A stretch of DNA of 64,000 bases from Streptomyces cucumeris (lineage in GTDB: Bacteria; Actinomycetota; Actinomycetes; Streptomycetales; Streptomycetaceae), in the NCBI RefSeq assembly GCF_024295805.1, contig NZ_JANCLX010000001.1:508472-572471 (forward strand), written 5' to 3'. The position numbers and the translations under genes are program-made. The first letter of the stretch is position 1, and every line of letters begins with the position of its first letter. The notes below the pieces were generated by a model. The model did no database searches. It worked only from the letters and a program-made list of their open reading frames with translations, and was not told the origin of the DNA. Positions 9,299 through 16,871 of the stretch are shown piece after piece.

Positions 9299-10087
9299 AT
9301 GCCGGACCGCAGCCACAGCCGCCCCTGTCAGCCCGACGCCCCGTCCCTGGGCCGCGGCCTGGCCGACCTCGCCGAACAGGCGCTGGCCCATACCCCCACC
9401 GGATGCGGCGCCGCCGCCACCGCCATGGCCGCCCCGGACGGACCGGGGTCCGCCGCCGACGGCGGCCCGGCCACGGCGGCCACCCACCCCGATCTGTCCT
9501 CACTGGTCTCGGTGCAGCTCAGCGCCGGGGAGGGGCCGATCCCCGAGGCCCAGCAGGGCGGCTGCCCGGTCGGCGCAGACGATCTGCTGCGGGAGACCCG
9601 CTGGCCGGCCTTCCGGGCCTGGGCGCTGGACGCGGGCATCCGCTCCACCGTCACCCTGCCCTTCGCCTGCGACGGTCTGGAGGTGACCGTCTCGCTCTAC
9701 GGGCTGCGCCCCGGCCCCCTGGCCGAGGCCGCCCGCGGCACCACCGAACTCCTCGGCGACCTGGCCACCGAGAGCCTGGCCCGTGACCGCCTCTACCGCG
9801 ACGCCCTCGCCCAGGTCGACCAGCTCGACGCGGCGCTGCGCTCCCGCCCCGTCGTCGACCAGGCGTGCGGCATCGTCATGCATGTGCTGGGCTGCGATCC
9901 GGACGAGGCGTTCGACCTGCTGCGCCGTACCTCCCAGCGGAGCAACCGCAAGCTCACCGAACTGGCCGGGACCGTGGTGCGCACCCGCGGCCGGGGGCTG
10001 GAGAAGAACCTCATCGCCCTCGACCGGTCAGCCGCTCCCGGACGCGGTCGGCGAGGGTCCGCCCCGGACCAGGGCCCTCCGGGCTGA
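9299..10087 (+). CDS. GAF-like and ANTAR domain regulator
   Basis: The 262-residue protein starts at an ATG directly behind GGAAGGGAGGGG. Residues about 15-160 form a degenerate GAF-like sensor region. Residues about 180-240 are an ANTAR domain (SRPVVDQACGIVMHVLGCD, then RSNRKLTELAGTVV), the three-helix RNA-binding module that prevents termination at paired hexaloop hairpins. The short tail after it is disordered. It is divergent from the PAS-GAF gene. The last 77 bases overlap the end of the convergent hemerythrin-like gene. Target RNAs are unknown. Confidence 0.85.
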   Translation: MPDRSHSRPCQPDAPSLGRGLADLAEQALAHTPTGCGAAATAMAAPDGPGSAADGGPATAATHPDLSSLVSVQLSAGEGPIPEAQQGGCPVGADDLLRETRWPAFRAWALDAGIRSTVTLPFACDGLEVTVSLYGLRPGPLAEAARGTTELLGDLATESLARDRLYRDALAQVDQLDAALRSRPVVDQACGIVMHVLGCDPDEAFDLLRRTSQRSNRKLTELAGTVVRTRGRGLEKNLIALDRSAAPGRGRRGSAPDQGPPG

Positions 10088-10544
10088 GCGGCGGCACCGG
10101 GGCCGTCGTCTCCCCGACCCGCAGGCCCAGGATCAGCAGCTCCTCGGTGGTGAGCCGGTCCCGCAGCTCGGGGAAGACCAGATCCTCCTCACCGCGGATA
10201 TGCATGGACACCACGTCCATCAGCCGCCGTACCAGCGGGTCGAACTCCCGGTCCCGGGGGTCCAGCGCGTCCAGCTCGGCGAGGATCCGTTCCGCCTCGG
10301 CCAGCTCCTCGATCTCCTCGTCCGCGATCTGGTCGCCGTCCGGCAGGGCCGTGCGCACCGTCGGGTAGAGATGGCTCTCCTCGGCCACCGAGTGCCGCAC
10401 CACCTCCACGGTGATCCGCTCCACCAGCCGCCGCCGCTGCGCCGGGTCCCCGGCCGCCCGGTAGCCGTCGAAGAGCTCCTGCACCTGACGGTGCTCCTCG
10501 GTGAGCAGCTCCACCACATCGCGCTGTTCGGGCATCGCTGTCAT
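10011..10544 (-). CDS. Hemerythrin HHE-domain protein
   Basis: The 177-residue helical protein has histidine and glutamate iron ligands in the expected order: LTEEHRQVQELF at the start, VVRHSVAEESHLYPTV in the middle and MHIRGEEDLVFPEL near residue 125. These form a cytoplasmic di-iron four-helix bundle of the hemerythrin/HHE family, which senses or binds oxygen, nitric oxide or iron. The C-terminus (about 150-177) is a basic tail. Start codons at 10544 and 10535 are both possible. The 3' end overlaps the ANTAR gene by 77 bases in convergent orientation, so antisense interference between the two is possible. Confidence 0.85.
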   Translation of the reverse strand: MTAMPEQRDVVELLTEEHRQVQELFDGYRAAGDPAQRRRLVERITVEVVRHSVAEESHLYPTVRTALPDGDQIADEEIEELAEAERILAELDALDPRDREFDPLVRRLMDVVSMHIRGEEDLVFPELRDRLTTEELLILGLRVGETTAPVPPLSPEGPGPGRTLADRVRERLTGRGR

Positions 10545-10650
10545 GCCGCCCGGGTCCCCCGGCCCGGTCCCGCGAAACGGTGCCGGAGATCTGCGAAGGT
10601 GGACAGGTCAGCACGGATACCGGGGGGCAGTCAGGCGGAGGTGTGGACGG

Positions 10651-11868
10651 ATGCAGCGGCAGTGGACCGCACCGGCTCCGGCGGACCGGGACGACGGGGG
10701 CCTGCCCGTCCTCCCCGAGCTGGCCGAACGCTTCGCCGGGGCGGCACACCGCACCGCTCCGGAGCCGGTCGGCGGCTCGGCCGAACTGCGCGCCGCCGCC
10801 TGCGGCTACTGGTCACGGCGCGGACTGTGGACCGACCCGGCCCATGTGGTGGTCGCCCCCGGTGCCGAACCGCTGCTGCTCGCCCTGCTGGCCTCGGCCT
10901 CCGGCGGTGACGTCCTGCTGCCCCGGCCCTGCGCCGCCTGGTATGCGCCACTGGTGCGGCTGGTCGACCGGCGGGCCTACCACGCGCCCGTCCCGGCCGA
11001 GTGCGGCGGACTGCCCGATCCGTTCGCCCTGCTGGAGACCGTGCGCCGGATCCGCGCGGAGGACGGACGGCCGCGGATGCTGCTGCTGTCGGTGGCCGAC
11101 GACCCGACCGGCACGGTGGCCCCGCCGGAGCTGACGCACGAGGTGTGCGAGGCGGCCGTGGCCGAGGGGCTGCTGATCGTCAGCGATGAGACCTGGCGGG
11201 ACACCGTCCACCATCCGCACGGCACGGTGCTGCTCAGCCCCGCCGAGATGTGCCCCGAGGACGTGATCGTGCTCTCCGACCTCGTCGGCGCGTTCACCCC
11301 GGCCGGATGGCCCGCGGCCATCGCCCGCTTCCCGGCCACCGACCGCGGGCTGGAGCTGCGGGCCCGGGTGCTCTCCCTGCTCACCGCCGTACGCTCAGGA
11401 CTGCCCGCCCCGGTCGCCGCGGCCGCCGGGTACGCGCTGGACGAGCCCCCGCCGGTGCGGGCCCGCACCGCGGCCGCGGCCAGGGCGCACGGTGCGGTGG
11501 CCGCCGCGGTCTACCGCTCGCTCACCGCCATGGGCGCGCTGTGCCGGCCGCCCCAGGCCGGCCGCCATCTCTACGCCGACCTCGACGAACTGCGCGGAGT
11601 GCTGGCCGCGCGCAACATCACCGACTCGGTGGAGCTGGAGCGTGAGCTGAGCACGCGGACCGGCCGCGCCGTGGCGGGTGGCCACCGGTTCGGCGACCCT
11701 CCGCACACCCTGCGGGTCCGGCTGTCCACGCTGCCCTTCCTCGGGGCGACCGACGAGGAGCGGCAGCGTGCGCTCGACGCCCCGGAGCCGCTGGAACTAC
11801 CGCATGTGCAGGCGGCGTTGGCCGCCTTCGACAGGGCCTTCCGGACGCTGACCGAGGACGGCGGCTGA
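10651..11868 (+). CDS. Aminotransferase class I/II-fold protein lacking the PLP lysine
   Basis: The 405-residue protein has the class I/II aminotransferase fold: an N-terminal arm, the large domain with VVVAPGAEPLLLALLA (about 67-82), DDPTGTV (about 150-156, canonical NPTG) and VSDETWRD (about 178-184, canonical D-E-x-Y). Where the Schiff-base lysine should be (canonical SLSK-x-F-x-x-x-GWR) it reads SDLVGAFTPAGWPA at 209-222, so Lys and the following Arg are missing. It therefore cannot act as a normal transaminase and may be a binding or regulatory pseudoenzyme. It is divergent from the hemerythrin gene and 41 bases upstream of the metallo-hydrolase gene. Confidence 0.75.
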   Translation: MQRQWTAPAPADRDDGGLPVLPELAERFAGAAHRTAPEPVGGSAELRAAACGYWSRRGLWTDPAHVVVAPGAEPLLLALLASASGGDVLLPRPCAAWYAPLVRLVDRRAYHAPVPAECGGLPDPFALLETVRRIRAEDGRPRMLLLSVADDPTGTVAPPELTHEVCEAAVAEGLLIVSDETWRDTVHHPHGTVLLSPAEMCPEDVIVLSDLVGAFTPAGWPAAIARFPATDRGLELRARVLSLLTAVRSGLPAPVAAAAGYALDEPPPVRARTAAAARAHGAVAAAVYRSLTAMGALCRPPQAGRHLYADLDELRGVLAARNITDSVELERELSTRTGRAVAGGHRFGDPPHTLRVRLSTLPFLGATDEERQRALDAPEPLELPHVQAALAAFDRAFRTLTEDGG

Positions 11869-11909
11869 CGCCCCCGCGGGGGTCCCGCCGAGGGAAGGGA
11901 GTCCACGCC

Positions 11910-13013
11910 ATGACCGACCACGCCGAGCAGGCCGAGCCGGAACCGGCCGAGCGGCACCGCGACGCGGCCCCCACCGCCGACCGGGCCCGTCCGGCCCCGG
12001 CGCCCGCCCCGGCCGTGTCCCCGCTGTCCGTTCCCCCGCTCTCCGCGCCGCGTCCGCTCGGCGAGGTGCGCACGTGGCCGCGGTCGTTCGTGCACCGGCT
12101 GACCTCACCGCTGCCGGGGGTGCGGGCCATCGCCCGACTGGCCCGGGAGGGCCGGCTGCGGCCGCCGGTGGAGGCGCTGCGCGAGATCCCCGAACTCCCC
12201 TTCGCCCCCGGTCCGCTGCCGCTGACCGGCCCCGGTCAGACCGCGCTGAGCTGGGTCGGCCACGCCACCTGGGTGGTCCGGATCGGCGGGCTCACCGTGC
12301 TCACCGACCCGGTCTGGGCGCGCCGGATCCTGGGCACCCCGGCCCGGGTCACCCCGCCCGGGGTCCGCTGGGAGGACCTGCCGCCGGTGGACGCCGTCGT
12401 CATCAGCCACAATCACTACGACCATCTGGACGCGCCGACCCTCGCCCGGCTGCCCCGCGCCACCCCGCTGTTCGTCCCCGCCGGGCTGGCCCGGTGGTTC
12501 CGCGCCCGCCGCTTCACCCGGGTGACCGAGCTGGACTGGTGGGAGGGGGCCGAACTCGGCGGTGAGGGCGGCCCGGTCCGCTTCGACTTCGTCCCGGCGC
12601 ACCACTGGAGCAAGCGCACCCTGACCGACACCTGCCGTTCGCTGTGGGGCGGCTGGGTGCTCACCGGGCCGGACGGACAGCGGGTGTACTTCGCCGGGGA
12701 CACCGGCTACGGCCACTGGTTCCGGGAGATCGGCCGCCGCTACCCGGGTATCGACCTGGCGTTGCTGCCCATCGGCGCATACGACCCGCGCTGGATGCTG
12801 CGGACGGTGCACACCGATCCGGAGGAGGCCGTACGGGCCTTCGGCGACCTGGGGGCACGGGCGCTGGTGCCCATGCACTGGTCCACCTTCCTGCTCTCGG
12901 CCGAACCGCCGCTGCAGCCGCTGCACCGGGTGCGGGCCGCCTGGGAGGCCACCGGCGCTCCGCGCGAGGCGCTGTGGGACCTGCCGATCGGCGGCTCCCG
13001 CGTACTCGGATGA
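11910..13013 (+). CDS. MBL-fold metallo-hydrolase, NAPE-PLD-like
   Basis: The 367-residue protein has a long proline-rich leader (about 1-45) and then a metallo-beta-lactamase fold. Zinc ligands are seen in SHNHYDHLD (about residues 169-177, the HxHxDH motif), VPAHHWSKR, YFAGDTGYG and the late VPMHWSTF histidine. The region around VGHATWVVRIGG and the HHWS motif resemble N-acyl-phosphatidylethanolamine phospholipase D relatives, so a phosphodiester or lipid substrate is possible but not shown. The ribosome site is GAAGGGAG. There is no signal peptide or membrane segment, so it is cytoplasmic. It may be co-transcribed with the upstream PLP-fold gene. Confidence 0.85.
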   Translation: MTDHAEQAEPEPAERHRDAAPTADRARPAPAPAPAVSPLSVPPLSAPRPLGEVRTWPRSFVHRLTSPLPGVRAIARLAREGRLRPPVEALREIPELPFAPGPLPLTGPGQTALSWVGHATWVVRIGGLTVLTDPVWARRILGTPARVTPPGVRWEDLPPVDAVVISHNHYDHLDAPTLARLPRATPLFVPAGLARWFRARRFTRVTELDWWEGAELGGEGGPVRFDFVPAHHWSKRTLTDTCRSLWGGWVLTGPDGQRVYFAGDTGYGHWFREIGRRYPGIDLALLPIGAYDPRWMLRTVHTDPEEAVRAFGDLGARALVPMHWSTFLLSAEPPLQPLHRVRAAWEATGAPREALWDLPIGGSRVLG

Positions 13014-13085
13014 GGGGCATTCCGGCGAATCCGGCAAATGGATCATAAGTGGCGAGTGGTGCGGGGCCCGCCTAGCTTCCTGTTC

Positions 13086-14174
13086 ATGCGTACACGAAAA
13101 CTCTGCCTGCTCACGGCCGTCACCGCGGCCGCCCTCGCCCTTGAACTCGCCGCTCTCCCCAGCGCCCAGGCCACCGGGTCCGCGGTGAGCGGCGGACCCG
13201 AACCCCTCCATGTCGTCCGTCCCGGCCAGTCCATCCAGACGGCCGTGGAGCTTGCCCGGCCCGGGGACACCATCCAGCTCCTGCCCGGCGTCTACCGGGA
13301 GAACGTCCAGATCACCGCCTCCCGGCTGACCATCCGCGGCGCGGGCCCCCGCACCGTGCTCCGGCCGGCCAGGAAGGCGTCGGCCAACGCCTGCGGCAAG
13401 GCGGGCCACGGACTGTGCGTCACCGGGACGGCCCAGCGGCCCGTCACCAATGTCCGCATCCAGTCGCTCACGGTCAGCGGTTTTCCCAAGAACGGCATCT
13501 GGGCCTCGCGCACCGACCGGCTGCGGATCCGCCGGGTCACCGCCGCCCGCAACGGCCAGCAGGGCATCGGCCAGGAGCTGTCCACCCGCGCCGCCTTCAC
13601 CCGCAACGTCCTGCGCGGCAACCGGGAATCCGGCATCCACATCGTCAACACCAACACCCAGGAGGCCGGAGCCCTCAACGCGCGCGGCACCGAGGTGGCG
13701 GGCAACCGGCTGAGCGGCAACGGTCTGGGCGTGGTGATCCGGCGGATGCGCCATGTCACCGTCGAGCAGAACGTCATCGCCGGCAACTGCGGCGGACTCT
13801 TCGTCATCGGTGACGAGAACAAGCCCCGCGCCGGTGCCCTGACCCTCCGGCACAACATCGTGCTGGAGAACAACCGGCTCTGCCCGGCCAGCAACCGGCT
13901 CCCCGCCATCCAGGGCGCGGGCATCGTGCTCACCGGATCCGCGGGCAGCCAGGTGACCGGCAACCAGGTGTTCAACAACAAGGGCCGCACCCCGATGTCC
14001 GGTGGTGTGGTGCTCTTCAACAGCTTCGTCGGCGTAGCGAACACCACGAACGCCATCAGCCGCAACGTGATGAACGGCAACCGGCCGGTCGACCTGGCCG
14101 ACCGGGACAAGGGCCCGAGGAACACCTTCACCGACAACGTCTGCGGGACCTCCGTCCCCGCGGGCCGGTGCTGA
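13086..14174 (+). CDS. Secreted right-handed parallel beta-helix protein
   Basis: The 362-residue protein starts with a Sec signal peptide (MRTRKLCLLTAVTAAALALE, cleavage expected near ALPSAQA). After it, HVVRPGQSIQTAVELARPGD and LLPGVYRENVQITASRL mark the start of a NosD/pectate-lyase-like beta-helix. Repeated Asn-ladder motifs (GNRESGIHIVNTN, GNRLSGNGLGVVI, NVIAGNCGGLFV, NVMNGNRPVD) follow. Such proteins bind or cleave polysaccharides outside the cell, but no catalytic set was recognised here. The ATG at 13086 has no clear ribosome site, so it may be leaderless. The next gene begins 11 bases downstream. Confidence 0.8.
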   Translation: MRTRKLCLLTAVTAAALALELAALPSAQATGSAVSGGPEPLHVVRPGQSIQTAVELARPGDTIQLLPGVYRENVQITASRLTIRGAGPRTVLRPARKASANACGKAGHGLCVTGTAQRPVTNVRIQSLTVSGFPKNGIWASRTDRLRIRRVTAARNGQQGIGQELSTRAAFTRNVLRGNRESGIHIVNTNTQEAGALNARGTEVAGNRLSGNGLGVVIRRMRHVTVEQNVIAGNCGGLFVIGDENKPRAGALTLRHNIVLENNRLCPASNRLPAIQGAGIVLTGSAGSQVTGNQVFNNKGRTPMSGGVVLFNSFVGVANTTNAISRNVMNGNRPVDLADRDKGPRNTFTDNVCGTSVPAGRC

Positions 14175-14185
14175 GAGGCGACGCC

Positions 14186-15229
14186 ATGACCACCACCGGG
14201 ACCACCCCTTCCGCCCCCGCCCCGCCGCAGGCGACCCGGCAGCTGCGCGAGATCGCCTTCGGCGCCGCCCGCGCGGCCGCCGTGCGCGCCGCCGCCCGGC
14301 TCGGCGTCGCCGACGCCCTGGGCGAGCAGCCCGCCACCGTCGGCGAACTGGCCGCCGCCGTCGACGCGCAGCCCGATCCGCTGCGGCGGCTGCTGCGCGC
14401 GCTGGCCTGCTGCGGCATCTTCACCGAGACCGAGGACGGCCGCTTCGCCCACACCGAGGTCTCCCGGCTGCTGCGCGAGGACGCGCCGCACAGCCTCCGC
14501 TACATCTCGCTGTGGTGCACCGAGCCATGGACCTGGGAGGCCTGGCCGCGGCTCGACGACGCGGTCCGGTCCGGCGGTGTCATCTTCGACGAGATCTTCG
14601 GCAAGGACTTCTTCCGCTACCTCCACGAGGACGCCCCCGAGTCGGCCCGGGTGTTCGACCGGGCGATGACCACCTCCAGCCGGCAGTCCGCCGAGGACGT
14701 CGCCGCCTTCCTCGACCTCGAGGGCATCAAGGAGGTCGTGGACATCGGCGGCGGCCAGGGACATGTGCTGGCCGGTCTGCTGGAGCGCCATCCGGCGCTG
14801 CGCGGTACGCTCCTGGACCTCCCGCCCGTGGTGGCGGGCGCCGACCCCCGGCTGCGCGACGGCGGCCCGCTGGCCGACCGCGCCACGCTGCTGCCCGGCG
14901 ACTGCCGTCAGGAGATCCCGGTCCAGGCCGATCTGTACATCATCAAGAACATCCTGGAGTGGAACGACGACAGCACCCGCCGCACCCTGGCCAACGTGGT
15001 CAAGGCCGCGCGGCCGGGCGCCCGGGTCGTGGTCATCGAGAACCTGGTCGACAACAGCCCCGCCTCCTTCACCACCGCGATGGATCTGTTCCTGCTGCTC
15101 AACGTGGGTGGCCGCAAGCACACCACGGAGAGCATGACGGAGCGGATGACCGCCGCCGGGCTCATCGTCACCGACGTCCGCCCGGTCAACGGCTACCTCC
15201 ACGCCTTCGACAGCAGGGTGCCGGGCTGA
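14186..15229 (+). CDS. SAM-dependent O-methyltransferase, TcmN/DnrK type
   Basis: The 347-residue protein has an N-terminal winged-helix dimerisation domain (about 15-100, LREIAFGAARAAAVRAAARL) and a class I SAM fold with glycine motif VVDIGGGQGHVLAGLLE (about 180-196), LLDLPPVV and the late IIKNILEWNDD segment. This is the small-molecule O-methyltransferase family 2 that decorates aromatic polyketides such as tetracenomycin and daunorubicin. It starts 11 bases after the beta-helix gene on the plus strand. The spore-pigment-type operon begins to the right on the other strand, so it may methylate that polyketide, but this is inference from proximity. The canonical catalytic His/Asp were not verified. 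Confidence 0.85.
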   Translation: MTTTGTTPSAPAPPQATRQLREIAFGAARAAAVRAAARLGVADALGEQPATVGELAAAVDAQPDPLRRLLRALACCGIFTETEDGRFAHTEVSRLLREDAPHSLRYISLWCTEPWTWEAWPRLDDAVRSGGVIFDEIFGKDFFRYLHEDAPESARVFDRAMTTSSRQSAEDVAAFLDLEGIKEVVDIGGGQGHVLAGLLERHPALRGTLLDLPPVVAGADPRLRDGGPLADRATLLPGDCRQEIPVQADLYIIKNILEWNDDSTRRTLANVVKAARPGARVVVIENLVDNSPASFTTAMDLFLLLNVGGRKHTTESMTERMTAAGLIVTDVRPVNGYLHAFDSRVPG

Positions 15230-15240
15230 ATCGCCGTCAC

Positions 15241-15370
15241 CCCGTCGCCCCAGGGGGGCCCCCCCCGGGCCCCCCGCGGCGGGCCCCCGGGGGGGCCGGG
15301 GGGGCCCCCCCCCCCGCCCCCCGGGGGGCCCCCCCCCCCCCCCCGCGCCCCCCCCCCCGCGCCCCCACGG
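15241..15370. other. Extreme G/C homopolymer tract
   Basis: About 130 bases consist almost only of C and G runs, with C stretches of up to 14 or so broken by GCG. It lies between the convergent methyltransferase and sortase genes, where a terminator would be expected, and could fold into many hairpins. The composition is far beyond the genome average and suggests misassembly or unresolved sequence as much as biology. Confidence 0.6.
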
Positions 15371-15386
15371 GGGATCCGGGAGGGGC

Positions 15387-16115
15387 TCAGGACCACTGGT
15401 AGGTGGTGAGGTGGGCGAAGGCCACCACGTTGGCGGTGTAGTCCTTGACGTTGTGGTCGTAGGCGCCACCACAGGTGATCAGGCGCAACTGGGCGTTGGG
15501 GGTGTCCCCGTAGACCTTCTTGTCCGGGAAGGCGTTCTTCTTGAACGTCTTGATCTTGTCCACGGTGAAGGTGGCGACGATGCCGTCGGCCCGGGTGATG
15601 TTCACCTTGCCGCCCACCTTGAGGGAGCTGAGCGTGTAGAAGACGGCCGGGCCGATCTTGGTGTCCACATGTCCCGCCACGATGGAGTTGCCGCGCTCCC
15701 CGGGGGAGGGGCCGTCCTTGTACCAGCCGACCAGGTTGTTGTCGGTGTCGGGCGGGGGGATCAGGGTGCCGTTGGCGTCCAGCGACAGCTCGGTGAACGG
15801 TGCGCTCACCCCGATCGACGGGATGTCCAGATGGGTCGCGGGGGAGCGGGGGAGCGCGGGGCCGGGACGGGACTGCGGGGCGGTCGTCGTGCCCTCGGCG
15901 GAGTCCCGCCGCGGCAGCGGCGGTGGCGCCGTGTCCGGAAGCGTCTCGGGCCGGCTCGCCGTGGCGGCCGTCGTGGGTGTGGCCGACGGAGTGTTCTGGG
16001 AGGCCGCGTCGACGGAGTTGTAGATCAGGAAGACACCGATGAGGGCCGAGGCCGCGGCCCACCGGAGCACGCGGGTGTTGCCGTCGGCGCCGCCCTGCTT
16101 GCCCTGCTTGCTCAT
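15387..16115 (-). CDS. Class F sortase
   Basis: The 242-residue protein has an N-terminal membrane anchor (about 17-35, ASALIGVFLIYNSV), a proline- and threonine-rich linker (40-95) and a sortase barrel. The catalytic His149 is in IVAGHVDT and Cys215 in RLITCGGAYD. The TCGG pattern is that of class F actinobacterial sortases, which cleave sorting signals of secreted proteins and link them to the cell wall. The usual downstream arginine was not found with certainty, and Lys224 is near its place. The gene lies 96 bases downstream of a secreted protein with a sorting-like tail, separated by a strong hairpin, so this is probably an enzyme-substrate pair with reduced read-through to the sortase. 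Confidence 0.85.
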   Translation of the reverse strand: MSKQGKQGGADGNTRVLRWAAASALIGVFLIYNSVDAASQNTPSATPTTAATASRPETLPDTAPPPLPRRDSAEGTTTAPQSRPGPALPRSPATHLDIPSIGVSAPFTELSLDANGTLIPPPDTDNNLVGWYKDGPSPGERGNSIVAGHVDTKIGPAVFYTLSSLKVGGKVNITRADGIVATFTVDKIKTFKKNAFPDKKVYGDTPNAQLRLITCGGAYDHNVKDYTANVVAFAHLTTYQWS

Positions 16116-16148
16116 GGAGGTGTGTGCCTTTCTCGCAGCCCCCGTAGC

Positions 16149-16189
16149 GCTGCCGTGGCACCACCGCAGTGCGGAGGTGCCACGGCAGC
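16149..16189 (-). terminator. Hairpin between surface protein and sortase genes
   Basis: A 14-bp perfect stem (16149-16162 with 16176-16189) encloses an inner CCGCA/TGCGG stem. It sits in the 96-base gap and would act as a terminator or attenuator, lowering sortase expression relative to its neighbour. Confidence 0.75.
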
Positions 16190-16211
16190 ACGGAATACGG
16201 AAGAGTCAGGC

Positions 16212-16709
16212 TCAGATAGCGGTGCCCGCCGGCTTACGGCGACGCAGCGCGTAGGCACCGGCGCCGAGGCCACCGAGGAGCAGAACGGAGCCCGCGGCCA
16301 TGCCGCCGCCCGTGGAGGCCATACCGCCACCGCCGGTGTGGACGCCGCCCTTCGGCTTCTCGTGCTTCCAGTCGCCGCCCTGCCAGTCGTGCTTCTTGCC
16401 CGACCAGCCCTCCTCGTCCTTGCTCTCCTCCTTGCCGGACCAGCCGCCCTCGTCCTTGCCTTCCTTGCTCTCCTTGCCGGACCAGCCGCCCTCGTCCTTG
16501 CCCTCCTCCTTGCCCTCCTCCTCGTGGTGCTTACGGTCCTTCCAGGAGTCGCCTCCCCGGCCGCCTTCGTCCTCGGAGGACTCCTGGCTGCTCGAGTACC
16601 CACCGTGGCCCGGGTCCGAGACGTCGGCGGCGAACGCGGCGGCGGGGGCGCCCAGGGTCAGGGTGGCGGCAATCGCCGCCCCGGTGAAGAGTGCGCGAGT
16701 AGATCGCAT
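16212..16709 (-). CDS. Secreted repeat protein with sorting-signal-like tail
   Basis: The 165-residue protein has a Sec signal peptide (1-28, cut near AAAFAAD), a highly charged, low-complexity middle, and three imperfect copies of a KDEGGWSGK unit at about 71-79, 85-93 and 97-105. The C-terminus reads MASTG (130-134), then a hydrophobic stretch (137-155) and RRRKP. That is the order of a cell-wall sorting signal (motif, membrane span, positive tail), with MASTG close to the LAXTG used by class E sortases rather than LPXTG. The start follows GGAAGGAATG. It probably becomes wall-attached through the neighbouring sortase. The repeat region may bind metal or polysaccharide, but no function is known. 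Confidence 0.75.
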   Translation of the reverse strand: MRSTRALFTGAAIAATLTLGAPAAAFAADVSDPGHGGYSSSQESSEDEGGRGGDSWKDRKHHEEEGKEEGKDEGGWSGKESKEGKDEGGWSGKEESKDEEGWSGKKHDWQGGDWKHEKPKGGVHTGGGGMASTGGGMAAGSVLLLGGLGAGAYALRRRKPAGTAI

Positions 16710-16871
16710 GAGTCATTCCTTCCGGCGCCTGCACGATGACTGACTATTTGCCAGACAAAGGGATCGCGTAGGCGTCTTATCCACCGTCAGCGAAGAGGGG
16801 CTCCACTGCCACCTGACGCGGCCTGCAATCCGGTCGGCGTTAGACCCTCCGAGTGGAGATAAGCGCAATGA

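Noticed and set aside
12105..13853. Long minus-strand frame (582 residues)
   Set aside because: It is antisense to the metallo-hydrolase and beta-helix genes, shows skewed Gly/Ala/Arg composition and no domain.
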